Shown: positions 17,318-29,150 of the stretch, piece by piece
Layout: each line of letters begins with the position of its first letter
Numbering within the stretch: the first letter of the stretch is position 1
Origin: Diplonema papillatum
Taxonomy: Eukaryota; Euglenozoa; Diplonemea; Diplonemida; Diplonemidae
Assembly (NCBI GenBank): GCA_030068145.1
Contig: JAPJBO010000164.1
Location: 1-64,000, forward strand
DNA: 64,000 bases
Direction: 5' to 3'
Notes under the pieces: model-generated
What the model was told of the DNA's origin: nothing
Database searches by the model: none
The model's input: only the letters and a program-made list of their open reading frames with translations
Translations under genes and position numbers: made by a program

Positions 17318-19065
17318 ATTAAATTCTTCCTTCGATGCGGTTGCCTTCTGAGCCGTCGTCGCCGCTCCGACGTCCGAATTTAACTCTTGTTTAATAGCCT
17401 CTACCAAGCATACCTCGGCTACATTTCACAACTGTGCCTCGGTTGTGTTCCTTAACTGGATTGCTGGCGCGATGGGATGAGCTGCCCGGCGAAAATATGG
17501 CCGCCATGGCGGCTGCAGTTGCGGGCCTAGCCGGCGCGACCGCAAGCAGACGGCTGCGTGCGCAACCACCGTTGCCAGCTCGACCGGCGTGTGAGCACGG
17601 GCTTGCGCTGCCGTGGGCCCGATCGCGCTCTCCACGCGGTACCATGGGATTGTCCCTTCGCCGGACAGCTCTAGCAAACCAGGGAACACAAACCTGCACA
17701 CTGAAAGTACGTACGAACGCACCACCGTGAGTAGCCAGGCACTCTGAACACAGCTAGAGTGCTGCGCTCTTCGACTTGTACACATGTACCGCCGCCGGGC
17801 AATAAAACTTGACCGCGTAGGTCCAGGCGCGGGTCACGGGGAGCCTTCTCGCCGCACCTTCGAATCAGCGCCGCATCCGCCCAGTCGCCCTGTGACGACC
17901 TCATTCCGACCCCCAAGAGGGTGCAGCACCTGCCCACTCTTCCAGTGGGTCCCATACCGGTTACCGTACAGTCCAGCCCAGCCCAGCCTACTCAGGGTGT
18001 CCAGCACCTCTGGCCTCAGTCCCGCGGAGGACGCCGTAGTACTCGGTGTGATTTGGGGAAAAGGGCGCAGCAACTCGGCGCCTCGCCAGCGCCATTCTCT
18101 TCAGCAATGAGAAGACCTTACCGGGCAGTACCTGATACGAGCCGGGTGTCATTGCAAAAGGCACCATGAAGGCGATCGGCGCGGAGACTTTGGCACGGGG
18201 ATTTGTCCTCCACGACCAGCGGGCGCTGAGAAAGGAGGCTCCCGACGCAGTGTAGAAAGAGCCTCCGAATCAGGAGCTTTCGTGCAGCACCGCGTGCTCC
18301 GCCGCGCCGCAGTTGCTCGAGGACCGCACAGATCCTGCAGCATGCAGTCGATCATTACCGAGGATATTGGCCCAGCAAAGGTGGAATGAGGCTCGTCTGG
18401 CACTGCATCAAGGGGAAGGGGAACGGTACAAGGGGGTCTGTCTCGAAAGGATAGACCTAGTTCCCCCCTTTGCTGCCGAATGCCCCAGACAATGACGGCT
18501 CCGGGGGCACAGGCAGCCGCCAAAAACCCTCCAGGCGGCGAACAGAGGTCGGATATGGCTCACCCCCGTTCTCGCCGCATACTCCGCTGTACTGGAGCTG
18601 TAGACGGCCTTCGTCCTCGCGGTTGTATTCGGGGACCCGATGTGGTCCCGTGCGCGCTCCGGAGCGTGTGCTCTGAGCGCACTCAGCGTACGGCGCTGTG
18701 CCGTCACCTTTCCTTTCGCTGGTCTCCCCCGGGACGTCCCCACGATCTCCCGGGTCTCTCGCGAAGCCTCCCACCCCCCGGAGAAGCGTTGAAGGCGAAG
18801 GTACACGTAAACCTTGAAGGGGGGGACCGGGCGATAGCTATAGGGAAGATTCCTGAGCGACAGGACCGGGAGCCCTGCAGCGACACTGTCAGCTCTTCCA
18901 TTCTTCATCAAAGAACTCACCTTTCACGAAGGAGAGCTGCCTGATACTCCTAGACATCCTCTTTCCTTCCATTTCCTGGGTGGGTGGGTGGGAAAATCGG
19001 AGGAAGGTGCTTGGTAGATCTCGCTCCTGCCGGCGCTTGCGCGAAATTAGCTGAATTAAACGCCC
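17318..19065. mobile_element. Tandem mobile element, unit 1 (1.75 kb)
   Basis: Starts ATTAAATTCTTCCTTCGATG and ends GCTGAATTAAACGCCC. It shares a 340-bp head (17318-17656) and a tail of about 70 bp (18996-19065) with unit 2, while the interiors differ. The head contains GCCGCCATGGCGG, a strong start context opening an about 50-residue Ala/Arg-rich frame in both units. No transposase or reverse transcriptase is recognisable. Confidence 0.75.
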
Positions 19066-22000
19066 ATTAAATTCTTCCTTCGGTGCGGTTGCCTTCTGAG
19101 CCGTCGTCGCCGCTCCGACGTCCGAATTTAACTCTTGTTTAATAGCCTCTACCAAGCATACCTCGGCTACATTTCACAACTGTGCCTCGGTTGTGTTCCT
19201 TAACTGGATTGCTGGCGCGATGGGATGAGCTGCCCGGCGAAAATATGGCCGCCATGGCGGCTGCAGTTGCGGGCCTAGCCGGCGCGACCGCAAGCAGACG
19301 GCTGCGTGCGCAACCACCGTTGCCAGCTCGACCGGCGTGTGAGCACGGGCTTGCGCTGCCGTGGGCCCGATCGCGCTCTCCACGCGGTACCATGGGATTG
19401 TCCCAATGGCTTCTATCCCAATGGTCCCTAGCCAGCAGACCGAGTAGGGAGGAACAGCAGACTGGAATGCATCTCCCTCTTTCCTACGCAGAGGCCACAC
19501 GCGGAAACGCTGCCGACAAGTCGTTTCTTCCCGACCAGGTGAGCCACTTTCTTCTCAGCCACACCTTGTTCGAGGACGCGCTCCCACGGTTTACAGAAGC
19601 CAACTTCTGACCACCTGAGCTCCAAATGCGAGAGCAAGATGCCACCAATTGCAGAGCGTTCTGGCACTTGCTAAGGGACTACAGGCATCAACGGTCCTGG
19701 GATGCAGCCCGTGAGCTGCAGTGCCTTGCTGGCACCCTAGAGCGTCAGCCTCTATAAACCAGGAGTCGGTGTCGACGAAAAAACTGTGGCTGACCATCTT
19801 CCTCCCACACACAGCCAACATGGCTCGTCGAGGAAATACGAGACACTCACATAGCGCCCACGTAGCGTTTATTGTGTTGAGCATCCGCATTCAAATGTGT
19901 TCATGAGAGTCAGCGACGACAAGAAAACTGGCCGCGGCATACGAAACTTCATCTCGTGCTCAGACGCACCATGCAACTACTTCGCAGCGTCATTTCCATC
20001 GTTTACCCAGCGCGAGCGAGGCCAGAAGGGACATTCCTAAATGCGGAAGGACTTCGGAAAAATCGTTGTGCTTGCAGAGCGTGTGACAGGAGCCACAAGC
20101 TGCCTCGTCCTCGACTCCGCTCGAATCAAGCTCCCAAGCACCTAAGTACATGGATCGGTAGACTGACCCCTGCCGAAATGCATGTTGACATCCACAGGAC
20201 GATCGCCTTCTAGTTGCTTACAGAAAGCGCCCTAACTATTTGGGCAAGCATCCTACCTGACAGCGCAGCCACGTGGAGCGCCTTCCCAGCACCGACCTTT
20301 GGAGGGACTGCCGGGCCGCCTCGACCGGGGTCCTTGCACAATACACGACCGCACAGTACAACGAGTCATCCATCTGCGCCATCTCTGTTGCCACGGCCTC
20401 GCCTCCGGGGCATACTCCTTATCAACTTGCAGCTATCACGTCATGAACATCTGCAGGGGAGGAACGCACACACAAGCCGGCCCACCCTCCGAACGTCATT
20501 ACGCACCCGATGCCACGCAGCGCAGACACCTCTTTCACTTCGTAACTGCCGCCGCCGTGATGCTCGCCCACTTTTGACTGCCGAGACTCGGTCCGAGTCC
20601 TCAAGGAGTACGGGCTCGGGGTCCTTTTGCTATCGGACAGCGACACCAGCCCTGCCTTTCCAAACAAAAAGAAGAAGCTGCGCAATTTCAGACGCTTCCC
20701 CAGTTCTTACTACACCTGTGAAACAGTAGGAGGCCCACTATAGTCGCGGAAGACAGTCTCTGGGCGCACGGCCCTCTTCCGGAGTAATCTCCGGGACAGG
20801 GCACAGCCCTCTTCCGGGAGGAGTCACGGCGACAGCCTCTGGGCAGGGCGCGAGACCCTCTTGGGAAGTCGCCGGTCGCCGGGTCCGGATCCGCGACTTC
20901 AACGTCGTCCATTGCCGTCTCGAATATGCGGAGCTCTTCTTCAAGCCGTGAAACGATCCTCCTTTTGCCGACCTGCATTTACTTCACGCGCCGATTCGCA
21001 TCGAGTAGGGCCGCATCATCTCTGTCGACTCTTCCGCGTCCACCTGAGATCGACGGTGCTCTGCAGCTCTTCCTGGTCGCCTTGTAACTGAGATCGGCAT
21101 CCAGCCTACCAACCTGTCTTTCAAGCGGGCTTCCACTCTGCGCTGCGTTGTTCTTCAAGTCGATGATCAATTGCGCAGAGGTTGATTCTGCTTCTTGGCT
21201 GTCAGCTTTGCGACGTCGACAGGGCGCACGGCCCTCTTCCGGAGGAGTCACGGAGACAACCTCTGGGAAGGGCGCAAGGCCCTCTTCCGGAGAAGCCACA
21301 TGGACAGTCTCTGGGAAGGGCGCACGGCCCTCTTCCGGAGAAGCCACATGGGCAGTCTCTGGGACAGGGCGCACGGCCCTCTTCCGGAGGAGTCACGGAG
21401 ACAGCCTCTGGGAAGGGCGCAAGGCCCTCTTCCGGAGAAGCCACATGGACAGTCTCTGGGAAGGGCGCACGGCCCTCTTCCGGAGAAGCCACATGGACAG
21501 TCTCTGGGAAGGGCGCACGGCCCTCTTCCGGAGAAGCCACATGGGCAGTCTCTGGGACAGGGCGCACGGCCCTCTTCCGGAGGAGTCACGGAGACAGCCT
21601 CTGGGAAGGGCGCAAGGCCCTCTTCCGGAGAAGCCACATGGACAGTCTCTGGGAAGGGCGCACGGCCCTCTTCCGGAGAAGCCACATGGGCAGTCTCTGG
21701 GACAGGGCGCACGGCCCTCTTCCGGAGGAGTCACGGAGACAGCCTCTGGGAAGGGCGCAAGGCCCTCTTCCGGAGAAGCCACATGGACAGTCTCTGGGAC
21801 AGGGCGCACGGCCCTCTTCCGGAGGAGTCACGGAGACAGCCTCTGGGAAGGGCGCAAGGCCCTCTTCCGGAGAAGCCACATGGACAGTCTCTGGGACAGG
21901 GCGCACGGCCCTCTTCCGGAGGAGTCACGGAGACAGCCTCTGGGAAGGGCGCAAGGCCCTCTTCCGGAGAAGCCACATGGACAGTCTCTGGGAAGGGCGC

Positions 22001-24057
22001 ACGGCCCTCTTCCGGAGAAGCCACATGGGCAGTCTCTGGGACAGGGCGCACGGCCCTCTTCCGGAGGAGTCACGGAGACAACCTCTGGGAAGGGCGCAAG
22101 GCCCTCTTCCGGAGAAGCCACATGGACAGTCTCTGGGAAGGGCGCACGGCCCTCTTCCGGAGGAGTCACGGAGACAGCCTCTGGGAAGGGCGCAAGGCCC
22201 TCTTCCGGAGAAGCCACATGGACAGTCTCTGGGAAGGGCGCACGGCCCTCTTCCGGAGAAGCCACATGGGCAGTCTCTGGGACAGGGCGCACGGCCCTCT
22301 TCCGGAGGAGTCACGGAGACAGCCTCTGGGAAGGGCGCAAGGCCCTCTTCCGGAGAAGCCACATGGACAGTCTCTGGGAAGGGCGCACGGCCCTCTTCCG
22401 GAGGAGTCACGGAGACAGCCTCTGGGAAGGGCGCAAGGCCCTCTTCCGGAGAAGCCACATGGACAGTCTCTGGGAAGGGCGCACGGCCCTCTTCCGGAGG
22501 AGTCACGGAGACAGTCTCTGGGAAGGGCGCAAGGCCCTCTTCCGGAGAAGCCACATGGACAGTCTCTGGGAAGGGCGCACGGCCCTCTTCCGGAGAAGCC
22601 ACATGGGCAGTCTCTGGGACAGGGCGCACGGCCCTCTTCCGGAGGAGTCACGGAGACAGCCTCTGGGAAGGGCGCAAGGCCCTCTTCCGGAGAAGCCACA
22701 TGGACAGTCTCTGGGAAGGGCGCACGGCCCTCTTCCGGAGGAGTCACGGAGACAGCCTCTGGGAAGGGCGCAAGGCCCTCTTCCGGAGAAGCCACATGGA
22801 CAGTCTCTGGGAAGGGCGCACGGCCCTCTTCCGGAGAAGCCTCTGGGAAGGGCGCACGGCCCTCTTCCGGAGCAGTCTCTGGGACAGGGCGCACGGCGCA
22901 CGGCCCTCTTCCGGAGGAGTCACGGAGACAGCCTCTGGGAAGGGCGCAAGGCCCTCTTCCGGAGAAGCCACATGGACAGTCTCTGGGAAGGGCGCACGGC
23001 CCTCTTCCGGAGGAGTCACGGAGACAACCTCTGGGAAGGGCGCAAGGCCCTCTTCCGGAGAAGCCACATGGACAGTCTCTGGGAAGGGCGCACGGCCCTC
23101 TTCCGGAGGAGTCACGGAGACAACCTCTGGGAAGGGCGCAAGGCCCTCTTCCGGAGAAGCCACATGGACAGTCTCTGGGAAGGGCGCACGGCCCTCTTCC
23201 GGAGGAGTCACGGAGACAGCCTCTGGGAAGGGCGCAAGGCCCTCTTCCGGAGAAGCCACATGGACAGTCTCTGGGAAGGGCGCACGGCCCTCTTCCGGAG
23301 GAGTCACGGAGACAGCCTCTGGGAAGGGCGCAAGGCCCTCTTCCGGAGAAGCCACATGGACAGTCTCTGGGAAGGGCGCACGGCCCTCTTCCGGAGAAGT
23401 CACGGGACAGCCTCTGGGAGGGCGCACGGCCCTCTTCCGGACACTCTCTGGGAAGGGCGCACGGCCCTCTTCCGGAGAAGCCACATGGGCAGTCTCTGGG
23501 ACAGGGCGCACGGCCCTCTTCCGGAGGAGTCACGGAGACAGCCTCTGGGAAGGGCGCAAGGCCCTCTTCCGGAGAAGCCACATGGACAGTCTCTGGGACA
23601 GGGCGCACGGCCCTCTCACTGATTTTCCGAGGGAACCTGCGAGGCTTGACGAATCTACATACAGGGGGTCGGTTCGGATTTCTTCATTCCTTTCCTCTCA
23701 TTGAACGAAACCCGCTACTGCAATGCACGGCAGCAATGCCGGACCGCATTGTCCAACTGCAATGCAGACCTTGAAGAGCTCATGGCCCTCTTCAGGAGAA
23801 GTCGCTGAGGACGTTCTCTGGGACAGCAAGAACTTCGTTGCAAAACAGCATAGTCCTCCCTCGAGAACGTGTCGCCGGACGCCGACACCATACTGCCGCC
23901 ACCTGCAACCAAGGACTTGCCGCGCCCGTACTCGCTTTTCGGTTCAAGTCAGTTTCGGGAAGCGACAGTCACGAGATACCAAACAAAATCGGAGGAAGGT
24001 GCTTGGTAGATCTCGCTCCTGCCGGCGCTTGCGCGAAATTAGCTGAATTAAACGCCC
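19066..24057. mobile_element. Tandem mobile element, unit 2 (5.0 kb)
   Basis: Same head (19066-19404) and tail (23990-24057, AAAATCGGAGGAAGGTGC to AATTAAACGCCC) as unit 1. The interior carries a 48-bp satellite. The flanks GATATAG (to 17317) and AGTATACAAGC (from 24058) join exactly into the uninterrupted sequence seen at 16090-16110 and 16700-16720. The pair therefore inserted there without an evident target-site duplication. Confidence 0.75.
21222..23615. repeat. 48/49-bp satellite, about 49 units
   Basis: Unit: GGGCGCACGGCCCTCTTCCG, GAGAAGCCACATGGACAGTC, TCTGGGAA. Variants alternate (GGAGTCACGGAGACAGCC; CGCAAGG for CGCACGG). Units with GGGACAGG instead of GGGAAGG are 49 bp, so no single frame persists. 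Diverged units occur outside the array at 20750-20870 and 23776-23825, probably the ancestral sequence. Confidence 0.95.
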
Positions 24058-24440
24058 AGTATACAAGCTTGCTGCCGTAAAAAAAAGGCCGTGTGCTCGC
24101 TGCTGGGTGCAGAGTTCGAATCTTAAACGCGAATGGCCGTACTTGCTCACCTGATTGTCAAGTTTGCATTGAAACGGAAATTTGGCGAACAGGTGGATAC
24201 GCTTCCGGCGAAACGAATCTGGCGAACTGATCGCCAGCGGATCTGTATGAGCACCACTTGTAGCGAATATTTGAGGAGGCTGCCAGTTGCGAAGTCTCAA
24301 AAGGAGGTTAGTGTGCTGCAGCCCACCACCCGAACCGCAGATGTGCGGTCATTCGGGTTCAAGATCCGAACTCTGCATCCAGCAGCGAGCACACGACCTT
24401 TTTGGGGAGCGGGGAAAGGAAGAAGTCGTTGGAGGAACGA

Positions 24441-24717
24441 ATGAAGGCCTGTCTGTTTGCAGCTGCCTTCGGCGCCGCGCCGTATGGGCAGACCGCGGGG
24501 CTGAACATTCTGCGCGTCCGCCTGCCGCCCGACGAGGCGGAGTTCGGCCTCAACCTGCCGACGACGCGGGCCCTCGCGGCGTACTACTCGCACGTCAAAA
24601 TCATCGCGACGCCCTGGTCGCCACTACATTGTTTCTCCCCCCCTCGCATCCTTCGAATACGCACCGGGAAGCCCATTTTGCATCAATCCGTGCCACCTTC
24701 TCCCGCCACCCGCTGAA
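24441..24717 (+). pseudogene. GH30 N-terminal fragment, inverted copy
   Basis: ATG 24441 opens the same signal-peptide start, then a deletion joins it to AFGAAPYGQTAGLNILRVR and on to TPWSP. There the same repeat fusion begins as in the copies at 16.2 and 16.8 kb. It is the only GH30 piece on the plus strand and marks an inversion breakpoint near 24154. Confidence 0.85.
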
Positions 24718-24749
24718 GGACGGATGTGTTTGCGCCAGGTCGCCAATTT

Positions 24750-25270
24750 TCGTTTCGGAGACATGCCAAGCAGAGTCTGGCCACCTCTTTGCTTTCTTCC
24801 ATCGGTTCCCTTTCCTTGTCGACAGCTTCCTATTTACCAATCCGTAAGTGATTCTGGACTGAGTGGTGCCATGGGTGGCTGGGGGGGCACGCGCCTTTGC
24901 CGACTGCTGAATGAAAGCGAAGGCGGAAAGAGCGCCCTGTTCCTTCGATAGCCATCTGAGCCAGAAGGAAAGCCTTGGAAAAGGCGTTTTCTGAACTTCG
25001 GGTGAAGGAATAGTTGAGTCGGCACTCTTGACAAACTTACAATTTGTACAGTGAAACTTTGCTTGAAACTCCGGGGGTTTAAAGTCTTCGGGTGACCAAG
25101 GCATGGCAATATGGGAAGATATCCTTTATGCTGTACGCCTATCATATCCCCTGGAACTGCCATCGCATTGCCCCGCCGCAAAGTGGTAGTCACTTGTGCA
25201 GACGATTGCCGCGTGTGAAGGCTACGAAGGCGCAGGCATAGCGGGATTTGGTAGTTGATCACACACATAG
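24750..25270. other. Intergenic, contains an R6 motif
   Basis: An R6 copy at 25048-25110 (AACTCCGGGGGTTTAAAGTC, TTCGGGTGACC). Otherwise no gene is recognised. Confidence 0.5.
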
Positions 25271-25274
25271 AATT

Positions 25275-25475
25275 CCCAACCTGAACATGAACCAGCTGAC
25301 AGCACTTCTATGTCTATGCGGCGAACAACTTCAAGTTGGCGTCGGAAGGCCCCCCGACGACGTTCTTGGGTAAGTCGTGCACTTTCCCGCTGCTCTGCAG
25401 CAGCGCCTCGTTCCGCTGGCCGGACACACGGTACGAGGACGCAGCCGACGACTCGAAAACGCTGGCATAGCGTGA
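25275..25475 (-). pseudogene. C-terminal fragment of the 240-residue gene, distal copy
   Basis: DNA match to 25970-26100, including GCAAGTCGTGCACTTTCCCG in near-identical form. Followed by a conserved tail with GAATTCCCAACCTGAAC. Confidence 0.8.
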
Positions 25476-25499
25476 ATTGGTGGTTGATCACGCGCATAG

Positions 25500-25870
25500 A
25501 ATTCCAACCTGAAAACGAACCCCAGCTGACAGCACGTCTATGCCGGGATCACATTATTCTTGCACCTGCTCATCCTGCCGAACAGCTTCAAGTTGGCGTC
25601 GGAAGGCCCCCCCGACGACGTTCTTGGGTAAATCATGCACTTTCACACTGCTCTGCAGCGCCTCGTTCCGGTGGCCCGACACACAGTACAAGGATGCAGC
25701 CGACGACTCGAACGTGAAAACAATCTTTCTCCAAATAAGCCGGTTCACGCCTATCCTATCCCCACGAACTGCCGTCGCATTGTCCACAGTAATGGCAGTC
25801 ACCTGAGTGGCCAGTGCAGGCCATTGCCACGTGTGAAGGCTTCGAAGACGCATAGCGTTATTTGGTGGTT
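25500..25870 (-). pseudogene. C-terminal fragment of the 240-residue gene, proximal copy
   Basis: Matches 25924-26110 with substitutions and a 3-bp loss in the CTGCAGCAGCGCC segment. The tail GAATTCCCAGCCTGAAC separates the copies, so the unit is the gene end plus its 3' flank. Confidence 0.8.
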
Positions 25871-25923
25871 TATCACACACATAGAATTCCCAGCCTGAAC
25901 ATGAACCACAGCTGACAGCACGT

Positions 25924-26646
25924 CTATGCGGGGATCACATTATTCTTGCACCTGCTCATCCTGCCGAACAGCTTCAAGTTGGCGTCGGAAGGCCCCCCGA
26001 CGACGTTCTTGGGCAAGTCGTGCACTTTCCCGCTGCTCTGCAGCAGCGCCTCGTTCCGCTGGCCGGACACACGGTACGAGGACGCAGCCGACGACTCGAA
26101 CGTGGAGACCGTCGCTGTGTTGGCTGTAGACCCGAGGCTGCGCGTCATCTGCAGCCCGGCCAGCGGGAACTTCGGCAGCCACGACACGATGTCGTGGTCG
26201 CGGCCGTCGGCGGTGGCGACGCCCGCCGGCAGCTTCGGAGCCGCCTCCGGCTTCCCGCGCGCACTGCCCGAGTTGTACGTCAGGTTGTAGCTGGACGCCA
26301 AGCGGACCGCGTCGGGTTGGTGCGCGGCGTGGCCGGGGGCGACGTGCCAGGGCGCGTTGCTGCCGGGAGGCCGGACTGCCTTCTGCGCCTTGTACGCCGT
26401 CCGGGCGCTGTGGCGGTCGATGTTCTTCGGGTGCAGCAGGGGCTGCAGGCTGCTGGCGCGGCTGGAGGCGACGGACTCCATGCAAACCTGGCTCTGCATC
26501 TTCTCGTGGCGGCGAATCCGCTCAGGGAGTGTGCCTTTCGGGTTCACGTAGTCCGTGTGCTGCTGCGACTTCATCGCTTTCGGATCGTGGCATGTACCGA
26601 ACACTGCGACGGTGTGCGAGCTGTGGTCTTTTCGTGTTGCCCCCAT
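25924..26646 (-). CDS. Conserved-looking basic protein of unknown function, 240 residues
   Basis: ATG 26646 (context ACACAATGGGGGC) is preferred to an upstream ATG at 26700 because the intervening codons lie in an R6 motif. The protein is basic and poor in hydrophobic segments, with no signal peptide. It contains YVNPKGTLPERIRRHEKMQ, RHSARTAYKAQKAVRPPGS, SSYNLTYNSGSARG, DHDIVSWLPKFPLAG and KVHDLPKNVVGG. The short Tyr/Pro-spaced motifs remind me of axonemal microtubule-associated proteins; this is only an impression. The last 45 residues exist in two further tandem copies downstream. The C-terminal tail CKNNVIPA is not shared by all copies, so the end may be altered. Confidence 0.6.
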   Translation of the reverse strand: MGATRKDHSSHTVAVFGTCHDPKAMKSQQHTDYVNPKGTLPERIRRHEKMQSQVCMESVASSRASSLQPLLHPKNIDRHSARTAYKAQKAVRPPGSNAPWHVAPGHAAHQPDAVRLASSYNLTYNSGSARGKPEAAPKLPAGVATADGRDHDIVSWLPKFPLAGLQMTRSLGSTANTATVSTFESSAASSYRVSGQRNEALLQSSGKVHDLPKNVVGGPSDANLKLFGRMSRCKNNVIPA

Positions 26647-26679
26647 TGTGTTACACCCCCCCTGATGGCACCTGTTTAA

Positions 26680-26765
26680 CTTTTTAGGGTGCAAGGTCAC
26701 GTAGGGATCGGGGGTTGAGTCTCCGGGTTACCAGTGTCGTAAAGGTTCCTTTAAGGTATCGTATG
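26680..26765. repeat. R6 motif upstream of the 240-residue gene
   Basis: TTTTTAGGGTGCAAGGTCAC, then GTTGAGTCTCCGGGTTACC, then GTAAAGGTTCCTTTAAGGTA. It ends 34 bp 5' of the ATG. Confidence 0.6.
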
Positions 26766-26769
26766 TTAG

Positions 26770-27580
26770 TGTGCATATCTTTTCTGCTGTAGTGGCAGTA
26801 CGTGTACTTGTGCGTGTGTCTTTGTTGCCGATTGCCGACTACTCGACTTATTTTAGCGCGCGCTCTTTTTTCCTATGTGTCTTGCCATTTCCATGGTTCT
26901 TGCGACCGACACCGACTTCACGTTCGCGAGGAAAGCGATCTCGGGCCTTTTTAGTACTAATAATCTTGCGGGTTGCCGTTCAATGTATTGTGCTAGGCTT
27001 AATATAAGACGTAGGCAGCGTGTTTTGGTGGTTGATCAGAACTCCTTACCAGAAATTCGCACAGGGTAAATACAAGGGGAAAACGATCAACCGGCACACA
27101 CACAAACGAAACGAAGGGCCTGTCTTTTTCACTCCCAGAGAGAGCAACAGGAAGCTTGTGTGTACGTGTGCTAGAACCCGTGGCTCGAAGTGGGTAACGG
27201 TAAGTATGGCCCACCATGAGTTTCCGACACGCTGCTGTCGGGTCCTGTGACTCCCTGCGGTGGCCTGCAAGTACACGGCGAGGTCCAGCTGCAGAAGCTG
27301 AAGTTGAAGAGGTGTACCCGAGTCGCACAAGGGTGAGCCGGTCCATCCCCTCTTGATAGACCGTGATAGACCGAAAAATACAGCACCGGGCAATTCGATG
27401 CAGCTCTAGGGACTAGGGATGGACCTGATAGACCGTGGTGGACCGTGATTCACTGTGATAAACAGCGGCAGGCACTTCGATGCGGTTTCAAGAGATAGGG
27501 ACGGACCGGCTCAAAGGGGCGCACACCGATCCTGCAGTTTGTCTTCGGACACTGCGCCCTGGCGGGTAACGATGAACGGA
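26770..27580. other. Intergenic, no gene recognised
   Basis: Contains a few short direct repeats (GATAGACCGTG at 27354-27450) and nothing else that I can support. Confidence 0.5.
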
Positions 27581-27582
27581 GC

Positions 27583-27895
27583 AAGGCAGCAGCAGCAGCA
27601 AGGCAGCCGCGGCAAGGCAGCAACACAGCAAGGCAGCAGCAGCAAGGCGGCAGCAGCAGCAGGACACCAGCGTCAAGGCGCAGCATCAGCAAGATAGCAG
27701 CAGCAAGGCAGCAGCAGCAGCAAGGCAGCAGCAGCAGCAAGGCAGCCGCGGCAAGGCAGCAACACAGCAAGGCAGCAGCAGAAGCAAGGCAGCAGCAGCA
27801 AGGCAGCAGCAGCAAGGCGGCAGCAGCAGCAGGACACCAGCGTCAAGGCAGCATCAGCAAGATAGCAGCAGCAAGGCAGCAGCAACAAGCTGGCG
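27583..27895. repeat. GCA-rich minisatellite
   Basis: Units of AGCAGCAGCAAGGC in higher-order blocks; the 27590-27700 block recurs at about 27725-27880. Poly-Ala, poly-Leu and Ser/Lys frames here are repeat artefacts. Confidence 0.9.
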
Positions 27896-28019
27896 AAAAA
27901 CGGTGTCTCCACAGCGCAGGTGGAAAAACAACCACCAATGACGGTTGCAACGGCAAGGGCGCGCTACCGCGAGCACACCTGGGAAAGCGTGCACGCGTCA
28001 GCGATGAAGAACGGGTGGG

Positions 28020-28120
28020 CAACAACCAAAGCGGGTGTAGGTCCACACCTGCAAAGCGGGTGTGTCACCCGCTTTCTTAACTCCCGCGTTAACTCCGGCT
28101 TCTGAGGCTGGAGTCCGCGC
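28020..28120. repeat. R5 palindromic element, partial copy
   Basis: AAGCGGGTGTGTCACCCGCTTT hairpin region followed by GGCTTCTGAGGCTGGAGTCC, as in other R5 copies. Confidence 0.6.
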
Positions 28121-28537
28121 CGTGTAGTATGGTCGCAGGTTGGGCTTGCACATGGCAGTCCCTTGTGCCGAGCGGCCTTTGAGACTCAGCAACTGGCAGC
28201 CGCTGCGAGTCCTTCGTACAATTATCCAACAAAAGCAAAAACAACCCAGGAATAGGACAGCGCAAAACGGCGGATAGGACCATGACTGGTGTGTAGTACT
28301 TGGACGATCAACAACAAACAAACGAGAAAAGAACGGCTTTTGTTGCGTGCTGAAAAGGGTAGGTGAGCACTTCCGATTTGCGGGAACACGTTTGATAATG
28401 GTTGCTTGCCGTAGTGCAACGGGTTGTTTGGAGAGCTAAGAACAAGTCTTATGACGACCACTGGACACGGCTGCCACTCGGTGTCGGCATGCTGGTTCGC
28501 AGGATTAGTGCACAACCTGAAGAAGAGCTACTACACA

Positions 28538-29150
28538 GGGGGATTGCAAGAACGTGCTTGGAATGGATATGTGCTCAACACCACACTGGTCCCGTCTGCG
28601 CCGTGTTTCGGTCCTTTAAGCCACGGACCATAAGGCGGACCATCATCAGCGCGGAACCTGAGTGTCTGCAGACAGGGCAGCGGTGTGAGTCTGGTTTGTC
28701 AGGCGGCTGTTCGCAGCTCGTCACAGCCAGGACCACCCGTACTACACAGGGGGGGGATGCTAGAACGTGCTTGGAATGGTAATGTGCCCAACCTGCACCG
28801 TGTTCGGTCCTTTAAGCCACGGATACACACTCAGGCGATCCACCAACATCGCGGAACTGCAGATATGCAGCCAACGTGGTTCGAATGGACGTGTGTTCAA
28901 CCCCGCACCGTGTCCTATCTGCACCGTGTTCGGTCCTTTAAGCCACGGATACACACTCAGGCGATCCACCAACATCGCGGTGCTTGCGTGTCTGCAGACA
29001 TGCAGCCATCGTTGTTCGAATGGACGTGTGTTCAACACCGCACCCTGCACCGTGATTCGGTCCTTTTAGCCACAGATCTACTTGGTGGACCACCATCAGC
29101 GCGGAGAGTGTCGGCGGACTGCAATGCGAGTTTGGTTGTCCCTGCACAGG
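28538..29150. repeat. Tandem cluster of repeat R4
   Basis: At least four R4-related units start near 28538, 28750, 28870 and 28990, with GCCACGGATACACACTCAGG and CAACACCGCAC phrases. The first is flanked by ACTACACAGGGGG on both sides, as a target-site duplication would be. Confidence 0.7.

Noticed and set aside
17318-19404. LTR retrotransposon with 340-bp LTRs
   Set aside because: The repeats lack TG/CA ends and there is no primer site, reverse transcriptase or target duplication. The shared tail before the second repeat fits a head-to-tail dimer better.
20214-20729. 171-codon plus-strand frame
   Set aside because: No domain, Ser/Arg/Pro-rich composition typical of random GC-rich sequence, and inside the mobile element.
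21148-23774. Frames of 480-860 codons in the 48-bp satellite on both strands
   Set aside because: All frames read the same repeats in different phases, and 49-bp units shift the phase; there is no start region or domain.
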